This document shows, piece by piece, positions 17,055-25,667 of a DNA stretch of 64,000 nt (positions are counted from its first letter, which is position 1; every line of letters starts with the position of its first letter). Source of the stretch: Fusicatenibacter saccharivorans. Its GTDB lineage: Bacteria > Bacillota > Clostridia > Lachnospirales > Lachnospiraceae. The notes below the pieces were generated by a model that saw only the letters and a program-made list of their open reading frames with translations, was not told where the DNA came from and ran no database searches. The stretch is taken from positions 161,582-225,581 of the forward strand of contig NZ_JADNOP010000001.1 in the NCBI RefSeq assembly GCF_015557635.1, read 5' to 3'. A program made the position numbers and the translations under genes.

Positions 17055-18488
17055 ATGGAAAAGTTTAGCAAGCTGATGGAAAACACATTCAAGCTGCGGG
17101 AAAATGGAACAACGGTCAAAACCGAGATCATCGCCGGTGTCACCACGTTCATGACGATGGCGTACATTCTTGCCGTCAACCCGAACATCCTTTCCTCCAC
17201 CGGCATGGACCACGGCGCTGTCTTTACCGCAACGGCTCTGGCAGCCTTCCTTGGCACCCTGCTCATGGCACTTTTCGCCAATTATCCATTCGCTCTGGCA
17301 CCAGGAATGGGCCTCAACGCCTATTTCGCCTACACCGTTGTTCTCGGCTACGGATATAGCTGGCAGGCAGCCCTGACCGCCGTTTTTGCAGAAGGTATCA
17401 TCTTTATTGTACTTTCTCTGACCAACGTCCGTGAGGCAATCTTCAACTCCATTCCAGTCAGCCTGAAATCTGCAGTCAGCGTCGGCATCGGTCTGTTCAT
17501 CGCATTCATCGGACTTCAGAATGCAAAAATTGTACTGCCGAACTCTTCAACCGTGGCAGGTCTCTATTCCCTGTCTTCCTACAATGCCAACCTGCAGTCT
17601 GCAGCCACATTAAACGGAACAGAGTATGTGGCAGGAACGTTTAACGATGTCGGAATCACCGTTCTGCTCGCAGTCATCGGTGTTATCCTCACCGCCGTTC
17701 TTGTCGTACGCAATGTAAAAGGAAACATCCTCTGGGGAATTCTTGCAACCTGGATCCTCGGCATGATCTGCCAGGCATGCGGTCTCTACGTTCCGAACCC
17801 GGCAAACGGCTTCTACAGCCTGTTCCCGGATTTTTCCAACGGACTTTCCATTCCAAGCCTTGCCCCGATTTTCGGAAAACTGGATTTCTCCATTCTGAAA
17901 ACAGGCGAGTTCTTCGTGATCATGTTTGCATTCCTGTTTGTCGATATGTTTGATACCATCGGAACTCTGATCGGTGTATCTTCCAAGGCAAACATGCTCG
18001 ACAAAAGCGGAAAACTTCCGCGCATCAAGGGCGCGCTGATGGCAGATGCTGTTGCTACCTGCGCAGGTGCTGTTCTTGGTACTTCTACCACAACGACTTT
18101 CGTTGAGAGTGCTTCCGGCGTTTCCGAAGGCGGCCGTACCGGTCTTACCGCTGTTACCACTGCAATCCTCTTCGGCCTCGCTCTGTTCCTCTCCCCGATC
18201 TTCCTTGCCATCCCGTCCTTTGCAACGGCTCCGGCACTGATCGTGGTAGGCTTCTACATGCTGACCAACGTAGTCAACATTGATTTCAGCGATCTTTCCG
18301 AGGCGATTCCGTGCTACATCTGCATCGGAGCTATGCCGTTCTTCTACAGCATTTCCGAAGGTATTGCCATGGGAGTTATCTCCTACGTTGCAATCCAGAT
18401 CCTGAGCGGAAAAGCAAAAGAAAAAAAGATCAGCGTGATCATGTACATCCTGGCTGTTCTGTTTATCTTAAAATACCTTCTTCTGTAA
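17055..18488 (+). CDS. NCS2-family purine permease (guanine/hypoxanthine type)
   Basis: Proton-coupled nucleobase importer of the AzgA/PbuG subgroup (COG2252-like), 477 residues with about 12 to 14 membrane helices. Typical signs are the N-terminal TEIIAGVTTFMTMAYIL, the early NPNILSSTGMD, the motif FVDMFDTIGTLIGV (about 300-313) and TSTTTTFVESASGVSEGGRT (about 352-371). The start is at 17055 because AAGGAGAG lies six bases upstream; the longer frame from 17010 has none. It is transcribed alone. Adenine, guanine or hypoxanthine specificity cannot be decided by eye. Confidence 0.9.
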   Translation: MEKFSKLMENTFKLRENGTTVKTEIIAGVTTFMTMAYILAVNPNILSSTGMDHGAVFTATALAAFLGTLLMALFANYPFALAPGMGLNAYFAYTVVLGYGYSWQAALTAVFAEGIIFIVLSLTNVREAIFNSIPVSLKSAVSVGIGLFIAFIGLQNAKIVLPNSSTVAGLYSLSSYNANLQSAATLNGTEYVAGTFNDVGITVLLAVIGVILTAVLVVRNVKGNILWGILATWILGMICQACGLYVPNPANGFYSLFPDFSNGLSIPSLAPIFGKLDFSILKTGEFFVIMFAFLFVDMFDTIGTLIGVSSKANMLDKSGKLPRIKGALMADAVATCAGAVLGTSTTTTFVESASGVSEGGRTGLTAVTTAILFGLALFLSPIFLAIPSFATAPALIVVGFYMLTNVVNIDFSDLSEAIPCYICIGAMPFFYSISEGIAMGVISYVAIQILSGKAKEKKISVIMYILAVLFILKYLLL

Positions 18489-18514
18489 TGGCTTTTAACG
18501 ATACAGAACCGCAT

Positions 18515-18567
18515 AAAAAGGCTCCTGTCCCACAGATTTTATTCTGTGAAACAGGAGCTCTTTTTAT
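18515..18567. terminator. Bidirectional terminator between purine permease and hisI
   Basis: GCTCCTGT (18521-18528) and ACAGGAGC (18551-18558) with inner CACAGA/TCTGTG stem, flanked by AAAAAG and CTTTTT. It closes both convergent transcripts and marks the end of the his operon. Confidence 0.88.
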
Positions 18568-18585
18568 GCTCTGAATCAAAAATTT

Positions 18586-18930
18586 CTATTCTGCCAGGGT
18601 CCGGTAAAAGCAGGTGCGGTTTCCGGTGTGGCACGCTGCGCCGACCTGTTCTACTTTGGCAAGGATTGTATCGTTGTCGCAGTCGATCAGAAGCTGTTTT
18701 ACATACTGCACATGGCCGGAGCTCAGTCCCTTTATCCAGAGCTCATTGCGGCTTCTGCTCCAGTACGTCATTTTTCCAAGGCGCAGTGTCGTCTCAAACG
18801 CTTCTTCATTCATGTAGGCGAGCATCAGCACTTCGTCATTTTCCGCATCCTGTACAACAACCGGAACCATGCCGTCGCTGTTTGTCTTAAAATCCGCCCA
18901 GGTAAAATCACATTTTAATGCTTGTTTCAT
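18586..18930 (-). CDS. hisI: Phosphoribosyl-AMP cyclohydrolase
   Basis: Third step of histidine synthesis: opens the purine ring of phosphoribosyl-AMP. It has 114 residues with metal-binding CDNDT and the zinc cysteines of [14 protein letters not shown] near the C-terminus. It stops right after the cyclohydrolase domain, so the pyrophosphohydrolase HisE domain fused in many Firmicutes is absent and must be encoded elsewhere. I chose the ATG at 18930, which has GAGGAG ten bases upstream, over the longer frame that runs into hisB. It is the last gene of the his operon. Confidence 0.93.
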   Translation of the reverse strand: MKQALKCDFTWADFKTNSDGMVPVVVQDAENDEVLMLAYMNEEAFETTLRLGKMTYWSRSRNELWIKGLSSGHVQYVKQLLIDCDNDTILAKVEQVGAACHTGNRTCFYRTLAE

Positions 18931-18955
18931 CTCTTGTTCTCCTCTTTTTCTGCTC

Positions 18956-19546
18956 TTACAGGCTGCCCTTGGTCGAGAGCACGCCGGCAATTCTCGGATC
19001 GAAGGAAGTTGCCTCATCGAGTGCCTTCGCAAATGCTTTGAACATCGCCTCGATGATGTGGTGGTTATTTCCGCCGTCAAGCACTTTGATATGCAGATTC
19101 ATCTGCGCCGCATAGGAAACGGCGTAGAAGAATTCTTTTACCATCTCGGTCTCCATCTCTCCTACTTTCTCCCGCGTAAATTCTGCCTGGAAAGAGAGAT
19201 ACGGTCTGCCGCAGAGGTCAACGGCCGAGAGCACCAGTGTCTCGTCCATCGGAAGGATTCTGTCGCCGTAGCGGCGGATGCCCTGTTTGTCGCCGACTGC
19301 CTCGCGGATTGCAGTTCCGAGCACGATACCGGTGTCCTCGATCGTGTGGTGGCCGTCTACATCAAGATCTCCGTCTACAGAAACGGAAAGGTCGAAAAGA
19401 CCGTGGCGGGCAAAGCCGTCGAGCATATGGTCAAAAAAGCCGATGCCGGTGTGGATGTCGCTCTTTCCCGTTCCATCCAGATTTAATGTCATGCGGATCT
19501 TTGTTTCTTTTGTCACGCGTTCTACGCTGGCTGTTCTGTTCTCCAC
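18956..19546 (-). CDS. hisB: Imidazoleglycerol-phosphate dehydratase
   Basis: Manganese enzyme that dehydrates imidazoleglycerol phosphate to imidazoleacetol phosphate; 196 residues, the normal size of a monofunctional HisB. Metal-binding motifs are [16 protein letters not shown] (about 36-51), [11 protein letters not shown] (about 63-73) and the C-terminal NNHHIIEA. The start is GTG at 19546, set immediately after the hisD stop (TAAGTG) with GGGGGAAGAG inside the hisD end, so translation is coupled. No phosphatase domain is present. Confidence 0.95.
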   Translation of the reverse strand: MENRTASVERVTKETKIRMTLNLDGTGKSDIHTGIGFFDHMLDGFARHGLFDLSVSVDGDLDVDGHHTIEDTGIVLGTAIREAVGDKQGIRRYGDRILPMDETLVLSAVDLCGRPYLSFQAEFTREKVGEMETEMVKEFFYAVSYAAQMNLHIKVLDGGNNHHIIEAMFKAFAKALDEATSFDPRIAGVLSTKGSL

Positions 19547-20845
19547 TTACTCTTCCCCCTCAAAACGGACGGCAATCGAATTGGCGTGTGCCGTCAAGCT
19601 CTCTGATTTTGCAAAGCTCTCGATATCCTCGTGGATCTCGGAAAGGGCTTCTCTGGAATAATAGATGATGCTGGATTTCTTCACGAAATCGTCTACGGAC
19701 AGCGGGGAGAAGAATTTTGCGGTTCCGTTCGTCGGCAGGATATGGTTCGGGCCGGCAAAATAGTCACCGAGAGGCTCGCTGGAGTTCTCGCCGAGGAAAA
19801 TAGCACCGGCGTTATGTACCTTCATCATATCCTCAAACGGGTTCTTCGTCACGATCTCGAGGTGCTCCGGTGCGATGGCATCTACGGTGTCGATCGCTTC
19901 CTGATGCGAATCGGTGACAAGGATGTAGCCGAAGTTGTCCAGTGATTTGGAGATGATGTCGCTTCTGGAGAGGACTTTTAAGAAACCGTCTACCTCTTCA
20001 CTTACCTTCTCTGCCAGTTCCTGGGAGGTGGTAATGAGGATCGCACTTGCAAGCTCATCATGCTCAGCCTGGCTTAAGAGATCGGCTGCCACGAACCGCG
20101 GATTTGCAGTCTCATCAGCAAGGACAAGAATCTCACTTGGGCCTGCGATGGAGTCGATGCTGACATTTCCGTATACGGCTTTCTTTGCAAGGGCAACGTA
20201 GATGTTTCCAGGTCCTACGATTTTATCGACTTTCGGAATGCTCTCGGTTCCGTAAGCAAAGGCTGCAATTGCCTGTGCACCGCCGATTTTAAAGACGCGG
20301 TCCGCACCGGCTTCTTTTGCTGCCGCAAGGACAACCGGGTTGACTTTTCCGTTTCTGCCGCACGGCGTTGTCATGCAGATTTCTTTGACCCCTGCCACTT
20401 TTGCCGGAAGAATGTTCATCAGAACGGAGGACGGATACGCTGCCTTTCCTCCCGGAACGTATACACCGACACGGTTCAGGGCGGTCAGCTTCTGGCCAAG
20501 CATCGTTCCGTTCTCGGTGGAGGTGAACCAGCTGTTCTGTTTCTGTTTTTCGTGGAACTCACGGATATTTTTCATGGATCTGCGGATGACACCGATCAGC
20601 TCTGGATCTACGATGTTGTACGCTTCATCAATCTCTTCCTGTGTTACTTCTACGGTAGAAGCATCGAGTACCGCGTGGTCGAATTTCTCGGTATATTCGA
20701 AAACAGCTGCGTCTTTTCTTGTTTTTACATTCTCAATGATCTCCTGCACGGAAGCCTCGTACGTTCCGTACTGTGTCGGGCTTCGTTTCAGCATATTCTC
20801 CAGAATATTTTCTGTGGTCTCTTTTGTCAGTTTTACGATTCTCAT
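19547..20845 (-). CDS. hisD: Histidinol dehydrogenase
   Basis: Last step of the pathway: two NAD-dependent oxidations turn histidinol into histidine. Its 432 residues include [17 protein letters not shown] (about 124-140), [17 protein letters not shown] (about 205-221), [13 protein letters not shown] (about 231-243), the catalytic Glu-His pair in APEHLEI (about 325-331), and [14 protein letters not shown]. Its ATG overlaps the hisG stop (ATGA, 20842-20845), showing translational coupling. Confidence 0.96.
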   Translation of the reverse strand: MRIVKLTKETTENILENMLKRSPTQYGTYEASVQEIIENVKTRKDAAVFEYTEKFDHAVLDASTVEVTQEEIDEAYNIVDPELIGVIRRSMKNIREFHEKQKQNSWFTSTENGTMLGQKLTALNRVGVYVPGGKAAYPSSVLMNILPAKVAGVKEICMTTPCGRNGKVNPVVLAAAKEAGADRVFKIGGAQAIAAFAYGTESIPKVDKIVGPGNIYVALAKKAVYGNVSIDSIAGPSEILVLADETANPRFVAADLLSQAEHDELASAILITTSQELAEKVSEEVDGFLKVLSRSDIISKSLDNFGYILVTDSHQEAIDTVDAIAPEHLEIVTKNPFEDMMKVHNAGAIFLGENSSEPLGDYFAGPNHILPTNGTAKFFSPLSVDDFVKKSSIIYYSREALSEIHEDIESFAKSESLTAHANSIAVRFEGEE

Positions 20846-21480
20846 ACCAGTGCTCCTTTCAGATCCTGAATTAATTTGGTAATTCTCTCATTTTCCATCC
20901 GCATGCTCACCTGGTTGACAACCATACGCGCAGACAGCGGGCAGACCTCCTCGAGAACGGTCAGGCCGTTTTCCCGTAAAGTGCTTCCTGTCTCTACAAT
21001 ATCCACAATCACTTCGGAAAGTCCGACAATCGGTGCCAGCTCGATCGAGCCGTTCAGCTTGATCATCTCAACGGTCTGGTGCTTGCGGTTGTAGAAGTAA
21101 TCCTTGGCAATGTTTGGGTACTTCGTTGCCACACGGATCTGCTGGTTGTGCTGCAGCAGCTCACGCGCGGATTCCGGTCCGCAGACACACATGCGGCACT
21201 TGCCGTAGCCAAGGTCCAATACCTCGTAGAGGCGTCTTCCTTCCTCCAGAATCGTGTCCTTTCCGACGATTCCGATATCCGCTGCGCCGTACTCCACATA
21301 GGTCGGCACATCCGGACCTTTGGCGAGGAAGAAACGGAGCTTATGCTCTTCGTCCGTGAAAATCAGCTTTCTCGTATCTTTATTTTTCATTTCATCGCAG
21401 GTGATGCCGACTTTTTCCAGCAGCTCCAGCGTCTGGTACGCCAGGCGTCCTTTTGTCAGTGCAATGGTCAAATATCTCAT
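20842..21480 (-). CDS. hisG: ATP phosphoribosyltransferase, short catalytic subunit
   Basis: First committed step of histidine synthesis: joins ATP and PRPP. At 212 residues it is the short form that needs HisZ, which is encoded directly upstream. Recognisable parts are [10 protein letters not shown] at the start, [12 protein letters not shown] (about 73-84) and the PRPP-binding region [21 protein letters not shown] (about 148-168). It lacks the C-terminal ACT-like histidine-binding domain of the long form, so feedback control should act through HisZ. Confidence 0.95.
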   Translation of the reverse strand: MRYLTIALTKGRLAYQTLELLEKVGITCDEMKNKDTRKLIFTDEEHKLRFFLAKGPDVPTYVEYGAADIGIVGKDTILEEGRRLYEVLDLGYGKCRMCVCGPESARELLQHNQQIRVATKYPNIAKDYFYNRKHQTVEMIKLNGSIELAPIVGLSEVIVDIVETGSTLRENGLTVLEEVCPLSARMVVNQVSMRMENERITKLIQDLKGALV

Positions 21481-21501
21481 CTTTTTCGTACCCTTCCTCT
21501 C

Positions 21502-22743
21502 CTACAGCTCCACCGGCTGTACTTCTCCTGTCGACAAATTGATGGCAAGCACCGAATCGCTCTTCTGAATATAGACAATGCCGCCGAACTGGTTCTTTCT
21601 GCCGTATTCTTCATAATCTGCAAGAACCTTGTCCCTTGCAAAGCAGACCAGCGCGACATCCATGCCTTTGCTTCTGTGCTCGTTGGCAAGTTTTACGGCC
21701 AGCGGCTGAAGGAAATCCGGGTAGAGCAGCATCGTTTTCGTATTGACAATCGGAAGAGAAATTTTCTGGCGCTCCAGTGCATTCATCAGAGATTCCATGA
21801 CAGTACAGAATCCGATCGCCGGCGCCTTCTTTCCGAAGTGCTGCAGCAGTGCATCGTAGCGGCCGCCTTTTACGATCGGCTCGCCGGTGCCGTAGGTGTA
21901 GGCCTGGAAAATAATACCGGTGTAGTAATGGAATTTGCTTAAAAGACCGAGATCGAAGAAGACGTATTTTTCATAGCCGTAATCTTTAACGATCTCATAG
22001 ATCGTAGCCAGACGATCGAGTGCCTCTCTTGCCGCCGGATTTCTTGTAAGGCCTTTTGCCTTTTCGAGAATCTCTGCATTTCCGAACAGCTGCGGAACAT
22101 CACGGAGTGCTTCAAACAGATCACTTCGAAGGTTCTGTTTTGCCAGCAGCTCCTCGGCGCCAAAATGATTTTTAATGGAAATCAGTTCTTTTAATTCGTT
22201 CAGAACATCCTCGGAGAGAGCAGCTTCCTCGGCGAGCGCCTGGAAGAAACCTACGTGGCCGATGCTGATCTGGAAATCGGTAAGACCGGCATCCAGCATA
22301 ACTTTTACGGTCATCGCAATGATCTCTGCGTCTGCCATTGCGGAATCATCGTTTAAGAGCTCGACGCCCATCTGGGTGGACTCTTTTAAGCGGCCCTGAT
22401 AGCTGCTGCTGTTGACGAAGCTGCTTCCTCTGTAGCAAAGGCGGATCGGCATCGTCTCTTCCATGAAATACATGGAGGCTGCACGTGCAATCGACGGGGT
22501 AAAGTCCGGACGGAGCACAAGGGTGTTGCCGTCGCGGTCAAAGAATTTGTAGAGCTCGCGGGACGGTGTTGTTCCCACTTCTCTTCCGAATACATCAAAA
22601 AACTCGAACGTCGGTGTTTCAATATCCTGATATCCAAACGCATGAAATACCTGCTCAATCTGATTCTCCAGGTATAATTTTTTCGTACATTCCTGATTGT
22701 AGACATCCCGGACGCCTTCCGGTGTATGAATTAATCGATCCAT
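21502..22743 (-). CDS. hisZ: ATP phosphoribosyltransferase regulatory subunit
   Basis: Histidyl-tRNA-synthetase-like protein without aminoacylating activity that forms a complex with short HisG and mediates feedback inhibition by histidine. Its 413 residues keep the class II core: TPEGVRDVYNQEC (7-19), VLRPDFTPSIARAAS (about 75-89) and the late motif with YTYGTGEPIVKGGRYDALL. The final about 90 residues replace the usual anticodon domain. It is the first gene of the operon, 70 bases after a strong promoter. A true HisS is the alternative; the direct pairing with short hisG makes HisZ much more likely. Confidence 0.94.
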   Translation of the reverse strand: MDRLIHTPEGVRDVYNQECTKKLYLENQIEQVFHAFGYQDIETPTFEFFDVFGREVGTTPSRELYKFFDRDGNTLVLRPDFTPSIARAASMYFMEETMPIRLCYRGSSFVNSSSYQGRLKESTQMGVELLNDDSAMADAEIIAMTVKVMLDAGLTDFQISIGHVGFFQALAEEAALSEDVLNELKELISIKNHFGAEELLAKQNLRSDLFEALRDVPQLFGNAEILEKAKGLTRNPAAREALDRLATIYEIVKDYGYEKYVFFDLGLLSKFHYYTGIIFQAYTYGTGEPIVKGGRYDALLQHFGKKAPAIGFCTVMESLMNALERQKISLPIVNTKTMLLYPDFLQPLAVKLANEHRSKGMDVALVCFARDKVLADYEEYGRKNQFGGIVYIQKSDSVLAINLSTGEVQPVEL

Positions 22744-22812
22744 GTTTTGTTGTCCTCACTTTTTCGCTTTAGTTCGCTACCATATTACCATATTAAATTT
22801 AAAACTATGGTT

Positions 22813-22841
22813 AGTATATCGGAAAACATTTTCCCTGTCAA
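22813..22841 (-). promoter_or_regulatory. his operon promoter with palindromic spacer
   Basis: On the minus strand a perfect TTGACA (22836-22841), a 17-base spacer and TATACT (22813-22818). The spacer holds GGAAAATGTTTTCC (22821-22834), a perfect 6-base inverted repeat around two bases, ideally placed for a repressor. The leader to hisZ is only about 63 bases, too short for a T-box. An ACCATATT direct repeat occurs in it (about 22779-22794). Confidence 0.8.
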
Positions 22842-22850
22842 CCCAAAATT

Positions 22851-23396
22851 TTAATCCGCTTTCGAATCCCGTATCTCCAGATCCTTCTGGATTCCGTTCA
22901 GGTACGGGACGAGAACGCTGCTTCCCGTTCTGGGAAGGAAGAATGACGTTTCAAGCTCGGTGTAGGAAAAATGCTTCTTTCCGCCGTTCTGTCCGCGGTC
23001 CCAGAAGGTTTTCATCGTCTCATACCGCAGGTAATAATATTCGTCCCGCGCCGTAAAATACAGCAGCAGGAAGGAAATCCCCCCCTGCTGCTCGAAATCT
23101 TTCATAAACGTGACCTGGTGCTCGTGGATGTTTGCGAGCGGAAAGGAATCCGTTTTGCACTCTTTGGCATCGAAGCAGACGGGAATGCCCTGTACAGCGC
23201 CGATATAATCAACGGTACTCTTCTTTTCAAAATAAGCCAGCGTGATGTGTCTGCTCTCCTTATCTATTTTGATCGGGGTGATCGGCGTCGGCACCTTCTG
23301 GATCAGTGCCAGATGCTTGTCACGGTACTGCTCGTTTGTGCGGTTGATCATTTCCTCCAGCGTTGATCCGCGGAGTCCCCTCGATGTCCATGCCAT
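22851..23396 (-). CDS. recU: Holliday junction resolvase RecU
   Basis: Resolves four-way DNA junctions in recombination; the Gram-positive counterpart of RuvC and partner of RuvAB, also encoded in this window. It has 181 residues from the chosen start. The nuclease core shows TVDYIGAVQGIPVCFDAKEC (about 61-80), with the acidic metal ligands and Lys, and HEHQVTFMKDFEQQGGISFL. I prefer the ATG at 23396 (MAWTSRGLRG), preceded by GAGGACAGG, over the ATG at 23432 that would overlap lepB. It is the last gene of a long minus-strand run and ends just before the his promoter. Confidence 0.88.
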   Translation of the reverse strand: MAWTSRGLRGSTLEEMINRTNEQYRDKHLALIQKVPTPITPIKIDKESRHITLAYFEKKSTVDYIGAVQGIPVCFDAKECKTDSFPLANIHEHQVTFMKDFEQQGGISFLLLYFTARDEYYYLRYETMKTFWDRGQNGGKKHFSYTELETSFFLPRTGSSVLVPYLNGIQKDLEIRDSKAD

Positions 23397-23424
23397 AATT
23401 CCTGTCCTCGTCTTCGTTCTGTTC

Positions 23425-24003
23425 TTATTCAATCATAGAAATTTTGTTCAGCGGCCAGTAGCGCAGAAAGGCCTTGCCGATGATCTTGTCTTTCTCTACG
23501 TACGGATTCAGCCAGTAGCGGGAATCCTTTGATACGTTCCGGTTGTCGCCGAGCATAAAGTAGCAGCCCTCCGGCACCTCATACGGTCCGAAATCGCCGA
23601 CCGGTGTTTCCGGGCAGAAATCATCGCGCAGCGACTCGGTGGAATCGTTGATATACACCTTTCCGTCGCGGATCGTAACCGTCTCTCCCGGCAGTCCGAT
23701 GACACGCTTGATAAACTTCTGCTTCTCGTCGTCCGGATAATAGAAAATAACGATGTCATACCGCTGCGGATCGCTCTTTACATAAGAAAGGCGGTTACCG
23801 AAGATCTGGTCTCCGGTCATAATCGTGTTTTCCATGGAAGGAGATGGGATTCTTGCGTTGATGACAATGACCTGCTCCACAAAAACGACGACTGCCACGA
23901 CAATGGCGATCATTTTTACATATTCCCAGATTTCCCGTCCGATGCTCGTCTCCTCCGTTTTTCTTGGTTTTGTTTCTTTCTTTTCGTTGTCTTTTCGGCT
24001 CAT
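23425..24003 (-). CDS. lepB: Signal peptidase I
   Basis: Membrane-bound Ser/Lys protease that removes signal peptides of exported proteins outside the membrane. Its 192 residues start with a Lys/Glu-rich tail and one transmembrane helix (about 30-48). The catalytic serine follows in PSPSMENTI (about 52-60) and the lysine in KFIKRVIGLPGE. The family box GDNRNVSKDSRYW is near the C-terminus. The ATG at 24003 has GGGAGAAGG and overlaps the stop of the upstream pseudouridine synthase by four bases; the longer frame to 24129 would lie within that gene. Confidence 0.93.
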   Translation of the reverse strand: MSRKDNEKKETKPRKTEETSIGREIWEYVKMIAIVVAVVVFVEQVIVINARIPSPSMENTIMTGDQIFGNRLSYVKSDPQRYDIVIFYYPDDEKQKFIKRVIGLPGETVTIRDGKVYINDSTESLRDDFCPETPVGDFGPYEVPEGCYFMLGDNRNVSKDSRYWLNPYVEKDKIIGKAFLRYWPLNKISMIE

Positions 24004-24986
24004 AATCCTTCTCCCGTTAAATGTTCTCCCTGTAAAATCCGGCGCACGGATGATGGCAGGGGCGCTGTAAAGGTTTTTCCGGACAGATCCGATAAGGTGC
24101 CCGTAAGCTCTGGAAATACCGCCTTCCACGAATGGAGAAGTTGGTATTTCAGTCCGTATTTTTCCCGGAAGCGGCGGTTAAACTCCGCATCCCCGTATTT
24201 CGTATCTCCCGCAAGCGGATGACCGATGCTCGTGAGATGGCTGCGGATCTGATGGCTCTTTCCGGTCACCAGCTCAACCTCCAGCAGCGTACAGCCTCTT
24301 CCGGCACAGAGCGGCCGGTATGCGGTTTCTATGTAAACAGCATCTCCCTGCTGCTCTCTCTGAATCGAAACACGGTTTGTCCTCTCATTTTTTGTGAGGT
24401 ATCCGCGGATCCGCTCTGTCTCTGTCACGGTTCCTTTTACAACCGTCAGATAGTATTTTCCAACAGCCCGCTCTGCGATCAGTTCTGAAAGCTGCTGCGT
24501 CGCCGCAACGGTTTTTCCGGCAAGAATCAGACCGCTGGTGTTCCGGTCCAGACGATTGCAGAGTCCGGCGCGGAACATGGTCTCCTCCCCGGCATTTTTT
24601 TCCGAAAGATAGGCGCCGAGCGCTTCGGTAAGGCTCACATCCGTCTCTTTCGCCTTCTGTGAGAGGACACCTGCCGGCTTGTTCAGGAAAATTACTTTTT
24701 CGTCTTCATAGACGATATCCAGCTTCGGATACTTTACCTGTTTTCCAGCCGCCGGTTTTTCCGGTGTTTTCCGAAATTTTTCGATGGTCTCTTCCGCCAG
24801 ATACAGCCGGATCGTATCGCCTGTTTTCAGCTTTTCACTGCCGTCCGCCTTTTTCTGGTTCAGCACAATGTTTTTCTTTCGCAGCATTTTATAGAAGAAG
24901 CTCTTTGGCGCCTCCTCCATATATTTGGACAGATATTTGATGAGCTGCTGCGCGCAGTCTTTTTCTGTCACGGTCAGTTCTCTCAT
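24000..24986 (-). CDS. RluA-family pseudouridine synthase
   Basis: Converts specific uridines in rRNA or tRNA to pseudouridine. Its 328 residues carry an N-terminal S4-like RNA-binding segment (about 12-70) and the catalytic domain, with NRLDRNTSGLIL (catalytic Asp about residue 147), KYYLTVVKGTV, and TGKSHQIRSHLTSIGHPLAGD (about 241-261). This divergent RluA branch is common in Firmicutes and its exact target is not known to me. It overlaps lepB downstream. The start at 24986 has AGGAG nine bases upstream. Confidence 0.88.
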   Translation of the reverse strand: MRELTVTEKDCAQQLIKYLSKYMEEAPKSFFYKMLRKKNIVLNQKKADGSEKLKTGDTIRLYLAEETIEKFRKTPEKPAAGKQVKYPKLDIVYEDEKVIFLNKPAGVLSQKAKETDVSLTEALGAYLSEKNAGEETMFRAGLCNRLDRNTSGLILAGKTVAATQQLSELIAERAVGKYYLTVVKGTVTETERIRGYLTKNERTNRVSIQREQQGDAVYIETAYRPLCAGRGCTLLEVELVTGKSHQIRSHLTSIGHPLAGDTKYGDAEFNRRFREKYGLKYQLLHSWKAVFPELTGTLSDLSGKTFTAPLPSSVRRILQGEHLTGEGL

Positions 24987-24998
24987 AGCAATGGTCTC

Positions 24999-25616
24999 CT
25001 ACAGTGCCAGCGCCAGCATCGTGTGTTTCACCAGTTCCGTGCGGGACAGATCCGGGTACCGCTCATCCGGTTTGAAGTTTTCACTGGCGCTCTTTTCCAG
25101 CTCATCGTAGTTGCGGTTCAGGGAATCGAGGCGCTCCAGAAACGCTTTTTCCCGCTCAAAAATCTTCACATGGCATTTGTAGCCGTTGGCACGGATGATC
25201 TTGTTCAGATACGTAGTGCAGTCCTCGATCTGTTTCTGGTCTTTGGCACGCGAGGTGTAGCAGGCGATCTCCTCACCGCAGAACGCCGCTGCTTCGATCA
25301 TCAGACTCGATTTTTCCTGTGTGATATACATTTCATATCCCATCAGCAGTTTTCCTTTTTTTGCCTCAATGGCATCGTACACTGCTTTGTCCACTGGCTT
25401 TTGCATAACCATCATGATAAAACCGACGGCGGCGCGGCAGCCCGGCAGACAGCCTACTACGGCGACAACCGTAAAAATGTTGCTCTTGTTTCCGTCTGCA
25501 AGCACAAGTCCGACAATAAAAACGATGGCCGGAAGGACGAACAGTCCCAGTGTCACAAGCAGTCTTTTTTTCTTTTCCCGGCGGATATAGCCGTAATCCC
25601 CTTTTCTGATCTTCAT
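24999..25616 (-). CDS. Conserved membrane-anchored protein, function unknown
   Basis: Not recognised as a named family. The protein has 205 residues: a basic N-terminus (RREKKKR), two closely spaced hydrophobic helices (about 19-40 and 46-70) and a soluble C-terminal half of about 135 residues rich in Glu and Lys and likely helical near residues 155-185. No enzyme motif is visible. It sits between ygiQ and the RluA gene in an apparent operon of RNA-modification and secretion genes. The ribosome site is weak (AAGGG 13 bases away). Confidence 0.75.
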   Translation of the reverse strand: MKIRKGDYGYIRREKKKRLLVTLGLFVLPAIVFIVGLVLADGNKSNIFTVVAVVGCLPGCRAAVGFIMMVMQKPVDKAVYDAIEAKKGKLLMGYEMYITQEKSSLMIEAAAFCGEEIACYTSRAKDQKQIEDCTTYLNKIIRANGYKCHVKIFEREKAFLERLDSLNRNYDELEKSASENFKPDERYPDLSRTELVKHTMLALAL

Positions 25617-25667
25617 TCTTCTGTCATTTCCCTTCTTCGATAAGATCCCCGCTCATCTTCTGCGTGT

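Noticed and set aside
22744-22812. T-box or attenuator upstream of hisZ
   Set aside because: The leader is about 63 bases, with no T-box sequence and no terminator hairpin.
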